A DNA stretch of 64,000 bases from an uncultured Clostridia bacterium (lineage in GTDB: Bacteria; Bacillota; Clostridia; Oscillospirales; Ruminococcaceae), in NCBI GenBank assembly GCA_947631115.1, contig CANRKB010000001.1:124001-188000 (forward strand), written 5' to 3'. The notes beneath the pieces were generated by a model. That model saw only the letters and a list, made by a program, of their open reading frames with translations, was not told the DNA's origin and did no database searches. A program made the translations under genes and the position numbers. Of the stretch, positions 56,582 through 64,000 are shown piece by piece; position 1 is the stretch's first letter, and each line of letters begins with the position of its first letter.

Positions 56582-59104
56582 ATGATGAAACGTCTGACAA
56601 TCAGCATGGCGGCTCACGTTGACGCGGGCAAGACTACTCTTTCCGAAGCGCTTTTGTTCTACGCGGGCGAGATAAGAAAGCGCGGGAGAGTCGACAACGG
56701 CGACGCGTTTCTTGACACCAACTCGCAGGAGCGCGAAAGAGGAATAACCATTTTTTCTAAACAGGCGGTTTTAAGGCTTGGCGACGCGGAGTTTACGCTT
56801 TTGGACACGCCCGGACACGCCGATTTTGCGGCGGACGCGGAGAGAGCGTTTGCGGCGTCGGATTGCGCGGTGCTTGTGATAAGCGGCATTGACGGAGTTC
56901 AGAGCAGGACTCGGACTATAATGAGCCTTTTGGAAAGAGCCGAGCTTCCCGTGTTTACTTTCGTAAACAAAATGGACATTTCGTATAAAAACAAAGAGGA
57001 GCTTATAAAGGAGCTGCGTTCGCTCGACAGGCGCTTTGCAGAATTTTCGAACAATATTTCGGAAACCGCCGCGGAGTATGACGAGGAATGTATGAACAGC
57101 TTTCTCGAAAGCGGAAAAGTTCCCGAAAGCAAAATTGCAAACGCCGTAAGAAACAGGAAAATATTCCCCGTTATGTTCGGTTCGGCGCTTAAAAACGAGG
57201 GCGTAGAACAGTTCGCAAAGCTTCTCGAAAAGTATGCCGAGCCGAAAGAAACTTACGGCGGCTTTGCCGCGCAGGTGTTTAAAATTACTTCGGATAAAAA
57301 CGGCGTAAGAGAAACGCTTTTAAAGATAAACGGCGGCGGGATCCGCGTAAGGCAGGAGCTTGGCGGCGAGAAAATAAGTCAGCTTCGGATATACAGCGGA
57401 GCGAAATTTGCTCCCGCAGAAGAGGCGTTTGCGGGACAGGTCTGCGCCGTTACGGGGCTTTCAAAGACCTACGCGGGGCAGTGTTTCGGCGAGCAGAAGC
57501 CGCCTAAAGAACCGACCGTAAATGCCGCGCTTTGCTGCACGGTGCTTTTCGGAAGGGAAGTAAATATCCCCGACGCATATTCAAAGCTTAAAATTCTCGA
57601 AGAAGAAGACCCCCAGCTTCGGTTTTCTTTTGCGCACGGAGAGATAAACGTCAGCGTTATGGGAGAGATACAGCTCGAAGTGCTGAAAAATATCATAAAG
57701 CAGCGTTTCGGGCTTAACGCGGAGTTCGGTGAGAGCAGGATAACCTGCCTTGAAACAATAACCGCCCCCGTAGAGGGCGTGGGGCATTTCGAGCCGCTAA
57801 GGCATTACGCCGAGGTGCATTTGCTTTTAGAGCCGCTGCCGAGAGGGAGCGGGGTGGTGTTCGCGCGGGATTGCCGAAATCTTGACGAAAACTGGCAAAG
57901 GCTCGTTATGTCCGTCCTTCGCGAAAAAACGCATATCGGCGTTCTTACGGGTTCGCCCATTACGGATATAAAGATAACTTTAAAATCGGGCAAAGCGCAC
58001 TTAAAGCACACCGAGGGCGGCGATTTCCGCGAGGCGGCTTATAGAGCCGTGCGGCAGGGCTTGGCTTCGGCGAGTTCGCAGCTCTTGGAGCCGTTTTACG
58101 AGTTCACTTTGGAGATACCGCAGGCTTCCGTAGGGCGTGCGCTTTCCGATCTGCAGAGAATGGGAGCGGAGTTTTCTTCTCCTCAATCCGCAGGCTCGAC
58201 AGGCTCAAACGCGCTTGTCGAGGGAGTTTGCCCCGTTTCGGAAATGCGGGATTATCAGAGAGAAGTCGCGGGTTACACTCACGGAGAGGGAAGACTTTCG
58301 TGCGTCATAAAGGGCTATCTTCCTTGTCATAACGCCGAAGAAGTTATAGAAAAAACGGGCTATGACTTTAACGCCGATGTTGAGGAAACCGCCGACAGCG
58401 TTTTCTGCTCAAACGGCGCGGGTCATATCGTAAAGTGGGACGAAGCGCCAAGGCATATGCATCTTGCGAGCATTTTCGCAAAGCCGCGCGAGGCGACCGA
58501 AACCGAGATAAACTCCTATAAAGCACGCGCCGCTACGGACAAGGAGCTTATGGAAATTTTCGAGCGCACATATGGGAAAATAAACAAACGTAATGTCGCT
58601 AATGAGCGAACGATAATGCACCGCGACAGGCAGATAGAAAATGCCAAAGAAACAAAAAAGCCGATAAAGCTGAAAGAGTATCTTCTTGTAGACGGCTATA
58701 ACATTATATTCGCGTGGGACGAGCTGAGGGAAATTGCCGCGCGCAATATGGACAGCGCGCGTATGAAACTTATAAATATTATGTGCAATTATCAGGCTTT
58801 TCGGCGCTGCGAGCTTATTCTTGTGTTCGACGCTTATCGCGTAAAGAGCGACAGGGAGATAGAAACAATTGGCGGTATAACCGTTGTTTACACCAAAGAA
58901 GCCGAGACCGCCGACGCGTTTATAGAAAAGACGGCTCACATTCTCGCAAAGGACAGGCGTGTACGTGTAGCTTCCGACGACGGAATTGAACAGGTCATTA
59001 TCGCGGGCGGGGGAGCAGAGCGCGTTTCCGCGGAGATATTAAGACTTGAAACCAAAGAAGTCGAACGGTCGATAAGGGATATACTTGAAGATCTGAACAG
59101 ATGA
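56582..59104 (+). CDS. EF-G/TetM-like GTPase fused to YacP/Rae1-type NYN nuclease domain
   Basis: 840 residues. The first 650 or so are an EF-G-fold translational GTPase closest in pattern to ribosomal protection proteins: G1 AHVDAGKTT (about 11-19), RERGITIFSKQ, G3 DTPGHADF, G4 NKMD, then domains II-V including QLEVLKNIIKQRFG and a domain IV ending DYQREVAGYTHGEGRL. After a charged linker, residues about 699-840 match the YacP/Rae1 NYN domain: YLLVDGYNII, LVFDAYRVK, YTKEAETADAFIEK, VASDDGIEQ. Rae1 of Bacillus cuts mRNA in the ribosomal A site, where EF-G-like proteins also bind. trmO follows 7 bp later. Tetracycline resistance is not implied. ATG 56585 is an alternative start. Confidence 0.9.
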   Translation: MMKRLTISMAAHVDAGKTTLSEALLFYAGEIRKRGRVDNGDAFLDTNSQERERGITIFSKQAVLRLGDAEFTLLDTPGHADFAADAERAFAASDCAVLVISGIDGVQSRTRTIMSLLERAELPVFTFVNKMDISYKNKEELIKELRSLDRRFAEFSNNISETAAEYDEECMNSFLESGKVPESKIANAVRNRKIFPVMFGSALKNEGVEQFAKLLEKYAEPKETYGGFAAQVFKITSDKNGVRETLLKINGGGIRVRQELGGEKISQLRIYSGAKFAPAEEAFAGQVCAVTGLSKTYAGQCFGEQKPPKEPTVNAALCCTVLFGREVNIPDAYSKLKILEEEDPQLRFSFAHGEINVSVMGEIQLEVLKNIIKQRFGLNAEFGESRITCLETITAPVEGVGHFEPLRHYAEVHLLLEPLPRGSGVVFARDCRNLDENWQRLVMSVLREKTHIGVLTGSPITDIKITLKSGKAHLKHTEGGDFREAAYRAVRQGLASASSQLLEPFYEFTLEIPQASVGRALSDLQRMGAEFSSPQSAGSTGSNALVEGVCPVSEMRDYQREVAGYTHGEGRLSCVIKGYLPCHNAEEVIEKTGYDFNADVEETADSVFCSNGAGHIVKWDEAPRHMHLASIFAKPREATETEINSYKARAATDKELMEIFERTYGKINKRNVANERTIMHRDRQIENAKETKKPIKLKEYLLVDGYNIIFAWDELREIAARNMDSARMKLINIMCNYQAFRRCELILVFDAYRVKSDREIETIGGITVVYTKEAETADAFIEKTAHILAKDRRVRVASDDGIEQVIIAGGGAERVSAEILRLETKEVERSIRDILEDLNR

Positions 59105-59111
59105 GGGAATT

Positions 59112-59774
59112 ATGAACATTGAGCCTATAGCGCATATTGAAAACGATTTTAAAGAAAAGTTCGGAATACCGCGACAGAGCGGCATCGTCGAGCTTAATTC
59201 AAGGATAGTTTTCGAGCCTCAATATTGCGACAAGAACGCTTTAAGGGGATTGTCCGAATTTACACACATCTGGCTTATATGGGGATTTTCCGAGGCGAAC
59301 GTGAGCGGCTTTTCGCCGACGGTGCGTCCGCCTAGACTCGGCGGGAATGTGAGAAAAGGCGTTTTTGCGACGCGTTCGCCGTTTCGCCCGAATTCTCTCG
59401 GACTCAGCGCGGTTAAGATAGTGGAGATATGCGAAGACTGTTCTATTATAGTAAGCGGCGCTGACCTTATGAACAAAACGCCTGTTTACGACATAAAGCC
59501 GTATCTGAGGTATACGGACAGTATACCCGAAGCTTCAAACGGCTGGGCGGAGGAGTTTATAGGGAAGACGTCAAAAGTCGATTTTCCGAAAGAACTGCTT
59601 TTGAAAATACCCGAGGAAAAAAGAAAAGGTCTTATTCAGGCGCTTTCACAAGACCCGCGCCCGCAGTATCAGGACGCACCCGAGCGCGTTTATACGATGT
59701 CTTTCGGAGAGCAGCAGATTAGCTTTCGCATAGAGAACAACGCCGTGATCGTTGTTGACGTTACCGAGGGCTGA
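59112..59774 (+). CDS. trmO: tRNA t6A37 methyltransferase TrmO
   Basis: 220 residues. TrmO/YaeB-fold SAM enzyme that methylates t6A37 of certain tRNAs. The family signature RSPFRPNSLGLS, GLSEFTHIWLIWGF and YDIKPYLRYTDSI are intact, with a C-terminal small domain (QDPRPQYQ). Co-oriented 7 bp after the GTPase-NYN gene, which puts two decoding-centre functions together. Confidence 0.94.
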   Translation: MNIEPIAHIENDFKEKFGIPRQSGIVELNSRIVFEPQYCDKNALRGLSEFTHIWLIWGFSEANVSGFSPTVRPPRLGGNVRKGVFATRSPFRPNSLGLSAVKIVEICEDCSIIVSGADLMNKTPVYDIKPYLRYTDSIPEASNGWAEEFIGKTSKVDFPKELLLKIPEEKRKGLIQALSQDPRPQYQDAPERVYTMSFGEQQISFRIENNAVIVVDVTEG

Positions 59775-59793
59775 TACCCTAAACACAAAAAGA

Positions 59794-59818
59794 CGGAGAA
59801 ATATTTCTCCGCCCTTTA
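59794..59818. terminator. Bidirectional terminator between trmO and rlmH
   Basis: Perfect 9-bp arms CGGAGAAAT/ATTTCTCCG without loop bases, A-rich before and CCCTTTATTATT after. Confidence 0.85.
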
Positions 59819-59821
59819 TTA

Positions 59822-60280
59822 TTATTTATGGTATTTCATGTTCGCGTTTATGCTTACAGCTCTGTACGCCTGTTCAAATATCATTACCCTCGCAAGCGTG
59901 TGAGGAAATGTCATCTTCGACATCGACAGCCTCATATCACATTCGCGCTTAAAATTTTCGTCAATTCCATACGAGCTTCCGATAATAAAGCTTATCTCGG
60001 AAATATCCCTTATCTTTTCGGAAAGCTCCTCGCTGGACATCGCTCTGCCCTCGATACACATCGCTATCTTTAAGCCCTTTGCAGACGCTCTCAGCTTTTC
60101 GGCTTCTTTGGCGAGAGCTTGGGCTATCTGAGTTTTGTTCGGGTCTTGCGGCAAAAACGCAGGTTCTACTTCAACGACTTTCACCGCCGCAAACGCCGAC
60201 AGCCTTTTTCTGTATTCCTCGCAAGCCTCTCGGAAATAGCTTTCCTTGGCCTTTCCTACGGCAATAAAATTTATGTTCAT
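59822..60280 (-). CDS. rlmH: 23S rRNA pseudouridine1915 N3-methyltransferase RlmH
   Basis: 152-residue SPOUT methyltransferase. The knot region FIIGSSYGI and the C-terminal MTFPHTLARVMIFEQAYRA...KYHK are diagnostic. It acts on m3-pseudouridine 1915 of 23S rRNA. The start overlaps the stop of the carboxypeptidase gene (TAATG), which suggests coupling. Confidence 0.96.
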   Translation of the reverse strand: MNINFIAVGKAKESYFREACEEYRKRLSAFAAVKVVEVEPAFLPQDPNKTQIAQALAKEAEKLRASAKGLKIAMCIEGRAMSSEELSEKIRDISEISFIIGSSYGIDENFKRECDMRLSMSKMTFPHTLARVMIFEQAYRAVSINANMKYHK

Positions 60281-61836
60281 TATTTCTTCGCCTTTGGAAC
60301 AGACGGTTTTGAACCCTTTGAAGAGGTAGCCACTATTTTCTTTTTAGAACGGAAGTTTTTGCTATTACGTGTTCTGAACACTATGTTCAAAACAATAATG
60401 AGTATGACTAAAACTACGATGACCGCGCATACGGCTATAAATACGGGAGAAGATACTATGGACTCTATCTTTCTGCGGTAAAACTCGCCTTGATCCACCG
60501 CCACATAACGCGCCGTGACAAGCGGGATCTCGGATACTACCTTATTTCCCATGACCATCTGAAGATTTGCGGCGAAAATTCCCTGTTCAACAGGCGCGGT
60601 CATTTCGGCTACTTCTGGCTTTATCATCTGAACTATAGACTCCGCGCCGTCCATTTTCGGCAGGAGCGTAAAGAACTCGCCGTCGGTCACAAGCCCTACT
60701 TCGTCCGTTTCAGCGCCCATATCGACTTTAGCCGACATGATATATTCGTTCTTTCCTATAACTCTCGCGTATTCAAATTCGGAATATGCCCAGTCGTAGA
60801 GAGCTTTATGGTCAAGATAAGTGTATTCGCTTGTGGGAACTTTTCCCTCTTCGTCATAAAACGGCGCGCCTAGAGTTACAAGAAGATATTCATAGTCGCC
60901 CTTTGCGCAGGTTGTCACAAGAGTTCTGAATCCTCTTGATTCAACTTTTTGCCATTCCGAACCGTTATATTGGAAGTATTCGTTTATGCTTCCCGTCTTT
61001 ACGCCTTTAACTCCCTCGTAATAATACGGAGAGCTTGATTTCATCATCTTGTTTGTGGGAGTAACGGTATAGCCGTCGGGATTTATCTTGTTTGCGGGCA
61101 TATCATACGACACCGCCTCGCAGATCTGTCTGAAACCCGGATAGTTGTCAAGAGCATAACGCGTTATGAGATAAAGATCTCTTGCCGATGTATAATTTTC
61201 TTCGTCGTAAAGGCCGTGGGTGTTTGAAAAATGGGTGTTTTTGCAGCCGAGCTTTTCAGCCGTTTCGTTCATCATGTCTACGAAAATGTCAATATCTCCC
61301 GCGACATTATAGGCGATTATGTTCGCCGCTTCACAACCCGACGGAAGCATAAGCCCGTAAAGGCAGTCAAGGTATGTCAGGTTTTCCTGCTTTGTATCAA
61401 AGCCCGCCGTAGAAGCTCCGCGGTAGTTGGGATTATCTCCCCAGAACTCGTCGAAACAAACATAAGGACATTCAACTTTCTGATTAAAATCCGTAACGTT
61501 TTCAAAGCACACCAGCGCCGTCATGATTTTTGTCAGCGAAGCGGGCGTCATTTTTTCATCGGGATTTTTCGAGCATACCACGATGTTTGTGTTTAAATTA
61601 ACCATAAACACGCCCTCGCTGTAAAGCTCGTCGGTGTTATACAGGTTATATTGAGGAAGATCTCCGCTTATTTCATCGGACGCCGACGGCTCGGGAACAG
61701 GCTCGCTCGGTTCGCTCGGCGCGGAAGCTTCCGATTCCGACTCGGCAAAAGCGCTCATGGGCGTAAAAGTTGTGCCAAATAATGAAATTAACACAAAAAA
61801 AGTAAAAATAATTGTGAACTTTTTTGTTTTTAACAT
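60280..61836 (-). CDS. D-alanyl-D-alanine carboxypeptidase (DacF/PBP5-like)
   Basis: 518 residues: signal peptide (about 1-31), a Ser/Pro/Glu spacer (about 32-60), the S11 peptidase domain with SxxK as SLTK, a second motif reading SGC (PSGCEAAN) where SxN is usual, and KTG in VKTGS. A PBP5_C-like domain and a C-terminal membrane helix with a basic tail complete it. It trims D-Ala from stem peptides. The Cys in the second motif is unusual, but I have an impression of it in related gut Clostridia. Confidence 0.92.
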   Translation of the reverse strand: MLKTKKFTIIFTFFVLISLFGTTFTPMSAFAESESEASAPSEPSEPVPEPSASDEISGDLPQYNLYNTDELYSEGVFMVNLNTNIVVCSKNPDEKMTPASLTKIMTALVCFENVTDFNQKVECPYVCFDEFWGDNPNYRGASTAGFDTKQENLTYLDCLYGLMLPSGCEAANIIAYNVAGDIDIFVDMMNETAEKLGCKNTHFSNTHGLYDEENYTSARDLYLITRYALDNYPGFRQICEAVSYDMPANKINPDGYTVTPTNKMMKSSSPYYYEGVKGVKTGSINEYFQYNGSEWQKVESRGFRTLVTTCAKGDYEYLLVTLGAPFYDEEGKVPTSEYTYLDHKALYDWAYSEFEYARVIGKNEYIMSAKVDMGAETDEVGLVTDGEFFTLLPKMDGAESIVQMIKPEVAEMTAPVEQGIFAANLQMVMGNKVVSEIPLVTARYVAVDQGEFYRRKIESIVSSPVFIAVCAVIVVLVILIIVLNIVFRTRNSKNFRSKKKIVATSSKGSKPSVPKAKK

Positions 61837-61915
61837 ATAGACAAACCACCCTTTTTGGTATATTATATATATAAAGACTTTTTTTTAAAAGCTGAAGACA
61901 AACATCTCACTTACT

Positions 61916-61944
61916 ATTATACATAATTAAACGCCGCTTGTAAA
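61916..61944 (-). promoter_or_regulatory. Promoter for the carboxypeptidase-rlmH unit
   Basis: Leftward TTTACA (61939-61944), 17-bp spacer, TATAAT (61916-61921). Confidence 0.78.
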
Positions 61945-62000
61945 TAGTTTTCTCGAATTTGTAATAATTTTGTAATAATTTGTGGACTATGGAGGTATAG

Positions 62001-62732
62001 ATGATTTACATTACTGGAGATGTCCACGGCGATTTTTCGAGGTTCAAAGACCCGAAGCTCAGAAAGCTGAAAGCTAACGACGCGCTGATAATCTGCGGGG
62101 ACTTCGGGTTTATCTGGAACGGCTCAAAAAAAGAGAACAAGATATTAAAGAAGCTGGGAAAGCTTAAGTATAACGTTTTGTTCGTAGAGGGCACGCACGA
62201 AAACTACGATCTTCTCGAAGAATATGAAACGAGCGAATGGTGCGGAGGAAAGACGAGGCTCATCTGCGGAAATCTCCGACAGCTTATGCGCGGACAGGTG
62301 TACGAGATAGCGGGAAAGAAAGTCTTTACATTCGGCGGCGGACAGACCGACGATATTTCCGACGTTGAAGAGGGAGTAAACTGGTGGAGCAGAGAAATGC
62401 CCGACGACGGCGAGTTTGAAGAGGGCGTTGAAAATCTCGAAAAAGCCGATAACAAAGTAGACTTTGCGGTGACGTTCGAGCCGCCCTCGGAAATGCAGGA
62501 TTTCCTTACGGGGAGCGGCGATAAAAACCGCATAAATTCTTATCTCAGCGATATAATTAAGAAGCTGGACTTTAAATGCTGGTATTTCGGAAAACTCCAT
62601 TTAAACAAAAAGGTGTCCTCGAAATATCATGCGGTATATGACGGTATTGTACCCGCAGATCTCACAAAAATAAAAAAAGTCCGAAAGGATAAAAATAAAC
62701 AAAATAAAAGTGAAAGAAAGGAAAAGGTATAA
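62001..62732 (+). CDS. Metallophosphoesterase-fold protein with degraded metal site
   Basis: 243 residues. The calcineurin-like fold is clear: GDVHGD (Asp7, His9) and GDFGF (Asp34). However, the GNHD motif reads GTHEN (Thr65), the expected His of VTHxPPS is Phe159 (VTFEPPS), and the GHxH end is GKLH (Lys198). Three expected ligand positions are changed, so phosphodiesterase activity is doubtful. The C-terminal 25 residues are strongly basic. It overlaps the next gene as TAATG. Confidence 0.85.
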   Translation: MIYITGDVHGDFSRFKDPKLRKLKANDALIICGDFGFIWNGSKKENKILKKLGKLKYNVLFVEGTHENYDLLEEYETSEWCGGKTRLICGNLRQLMRGQVYEIAGKKVFTFGGGQTDDISDVEEGVNWWSREMPDDGEFEEGVENLEKADNKVDFAVTFEPPSEMQDFLTGSGDKNRINSYLSDIIKKLDFKCWYFGKLHLNKKVSSKYHAVYDGIVPADLTKIKKVRKDKNKQNKSERKEKV

Positions 62733-62968
62733 TGGCAGAAATTACTTATGAAATAACAAAGGAGCTCGGAGTAATATCCGAAAACGCAAAGGGCTGGACG
62801 AGAGAGCTTAATCTTGTCAGCTGGAACGGAAATCCCGCGAAGTTTGATATTCGCGACTGGAGTCCCGATCATACCCGTATGAGCAAGGGAGTATCTCTTA
62901 CGGAGGACGAAATGAAAAAGCTTATAGAGCTTTTCAACGCCAGAAACGAAGAGGACAGTTTCGAGTAA
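62732..62968 (+). CDS. YdbC/PC4-like ssDNA-binding protein
   Basis: 78 residues. Matches YdbC, a small PC4-type homodimer that binds single-stranded nucleic acid: ITYEITKELGVIS, LNLVSWNGNPAKFDIRDW, then GVSLTEDEMKKLIELF. It is translated right after the metallophosphoesterase-like gene (TAATG), so the two may form a functional pair. Confidence 0.9.
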   Translation: MAEITYEITKELGVISENAKGWTRELNLVSWNGNPAKFDIRDWSPDHTRMSKGVSLTEDEMKKLIELFNARNEEDSFE

Positions 62969-63008
62969 ACCGAAAAAAGCATTACGCATAAGGATTTATA
63001 AAAGTAAA

Positions 63009-63058
63009 ATATCAGACTGTCGAAAAGCCGATATAAACGGCGCTCGACAGTCTGATAT
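63009..63058. terminator. Long perfect hairpin after ydbC-like gene
   Basis: 15-bp perfect arms ATATCAGACTGTCGA / TCGACAGTCTGATAT with an inner GCCG/CGGC stem, then GTTCTTG. The arms share CAGACTGT with the ends of repeat family 1. The weak T-run makes it a poor classic terminator. Confidence 0.7.
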
Positions 63059-63107
63059 GTTCTTGTATTCAAGTTTGTTTTAGTTAATTTAATTGTTGAG
63101 GGAGAAA

Positions 63108-64000
63108 ATGGCAAAAAGTTATGAAATAGATATGTGCAGCGGTTCGGTCTTAAAGAAAATGCTGATGTTTTCGCTGCCGCTGATGGCGTCGGGAGTATTG
63201 CAGCTTTTGTTCAATGCCGCCGACGTTATAGTTCTCGGAAGATTTGCCGGCGACAATTCTATGGGCGCGGTAGGTTCTACAAGCTCGCTTATAAATCTTC
63301 TTACAAACCTTTTCGTGGGTCTTGCGGTAGGCGTAAACGTAATAGCCGCGCGCGCTCACGGAGCGAATTCAAAACGCGACATGGAAGAAGCGGTACATAC
63401 TTCGATGCTTCTTTCTGCGATTTGCGGAGTTATACTTGCGGTAGCGGGCTTTATATTTGCGCCGGAGATACTTAAACTTATGAACGCCACGGAAAGTCAA
63501 CTGCCTCTTGCGTCAATGTATCTGAGGATATACTTTCTGGGTACGCCAGCGCTTATGATATACAATTTCGGCTCGGCGGTTTTACGCGCTGTCGGAGACA
63601 CAAAACGTCCGCTTTATTTCCTGACTGCGGCGGGAGTACTTAATGTTATACTAAACCTTATTTTTGTTATTTTGTTAAAAATGGACGTTGCGGGAGTTGC
63701 GCTGGCGACGGTCATTTCGCAGTGCGGGTCGGCGTTTTTGACGGTATTGTGCCTGATAAAAGAGCAGGGGGAGATACATCTCAATCTTAAAAATCTCCGC
63801 GTAATAAAGCGCGTGCTGATAGGAATAATAAAGGTCGGACTGCCCGCGGGGGTACAGGGCTGTATTTTTTCAATGTCGAACGTACTTATACAGTCGTCGG
63901 TAAACATTTTCGGAGATACGGTTATAGACGGAAACTCCGCCGCGCAGTCTATAGAGGGTTTCATCTATATGGCGATGAACACATTTTATCAGGCTGCAAT
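63108..64000 (+). CDS. MATE-family efflux transporter, 3' end outside the window
   Basis: 297 of about 450 residues visible. Multiple membrane helices with the DinF-like MATE start (LKKMLMFSLPLMASGVLQLL) and the DVIVLGRFAG and TKRPLYFLTAAGVLNVILN segments. It exports drugs or metabolites using Na+ or H+. ATG has GAGGGAG upstream. The ORF track omits it because no stop lies in the window. Confidence 0.93.
   Translation, partial: MAKSYEIDMCSGSVLKKMLMFSLPLMASGVLQLLFNAADVIVLGRFAGDNSMGAVGSTSSLINLLTNLFVGLAVGVNVIAARAHGANSKRDMEEAVHTSMLLSAICGVILAVAGFIFAPEILKLMNATESQLPLASMYLRIYFLGTPALMIYNFGSAVLRAVGDTKRPLYFLTAAGVLNVILNLIFVILLKMDVAGVALATVISQCGSAFLTVLCLIKEQGEIHLNLKNLRVIKRVLIGIIKVGLPAGVQGCIFSMSNVLIQSSVNIFGDTVIDGNSAAQSIEGFIYMAMNTFYQAA

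Noticed and set aside
56582-59104. Tetracycline resistance (tetM/O/W) label
   Set aside because: The GTPase half resembles ribosomal protection proteins in fold only. Nothing in context or in the fused nuclease domain shows drug resistance.

Overview
The window looks like chromosome from a low-to-mid-GC, endospore-forming Clostridia member, most like an uncultured gut Oscillospiraceae/Ruminococcaceae relative. The basis is spoVG, a SpoIID-domain protein, class B sortases, a DUF1934-argS pair, a secG-rnr pair, a Phe T-box, a NiCo riboswitch, near-consensus sigma-A promoters with 17-18 bp spacers, and AAGGAGG-type ribosome sites. This placement is inference. I see no transposase, integrase, phage gene or CRISPR array, so the window reads as core and shell genome, not an island.

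Layout. 1-8.3 kb: murC (cut by the window edge), spoVG, then a leftward block DUF1934-argS-YfhO-NUDIX and ddl. 8.3-11.1 kb: leftward secG-rnr. 11.2-15.9 kb: rightward HAD hydrolase, an NlpC/P60-like protein that has lost its catalytic Cys, a degenerate HMGL-like barrel, a Cof-type phosphatase and a CNNM/CorC transporter. 15.9-18.7 kb: a self-contained PadR / DUF1700 / DUF4097 operon with a palindrome over its promoter. 18.7-26.5 kb: an RlmN/Cfr-type methyltransferase, a DUF4303-like protein, a ComEA-like protein, tRNA-Pro, a NiCo riboswitch with its CDF metal exporter, putP, a lone TerD protein, a 45-aa membrane peptide, a YbaK deacylase and a 57-aa Cys/Gly-rich peptide. 26.9-30.1 kb: cysteine desulfurase-crcB-thiI-pncC. 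30.1-35.5 kb: three tandem class B sortases, a SpoIID-domain protein and an acetyltransferase. 35.5-39.1 kb: alcohol dehydrogenase, then an XRE-AbrB fusion regulator with an ABC exporter. 39.1-46.6 kb: pheST under a T-box, a metallo-beta-lactamase-fold protein, a pyridoxal kinase and the nifS-nifU pair. 47-55.4 kb: a Y-family polymerase, an ABC-F protein, a Ser-rich lipoprotein, an acidic-repeat membrane protein and proBA. 55.8-64 kb: a small membrane protein, an EF-G/TetM-like GTPase fused to a YacP/Rae1-type NYN nuclease, trmO, rlmH, a DacF-type carboxypeptidase, a metallophosphoesterase-fold protein missing key ligands, a YdbC-like protein and a MATE exporter (cut by the edge).

Themes. (1) Translation and tRNA handling recur: argS, pheST, thiI plus its likely sulfur donor, trmO, rlmH, RlmN-type, YbaK, ABC-F and the GTPase-NYN fusion. 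(2) Envelope building recurs: murC, ddl, dacF, YfhO, sortases, SpoIID. (3) Ser-rich linkers or tails occur in four exported or membrane proteins (SecG, NlpC-like, SpoIID, lipoprotein). (4) The intergenic space carries two or three families of modular, hairpin-forming repeats. Copies differ by compensatory changes that keep the stems, so structure appears to be conserved more than sequence.

Most worth following up are the GTPase-NYN fusion, the covarying hairpin repeats, the triple sortase locus with shared motifs outside the catalytic domain, the three enzymes with lost active-site residues, and the tRNA-Pro with an apparent A19-U56 tertiary pair.
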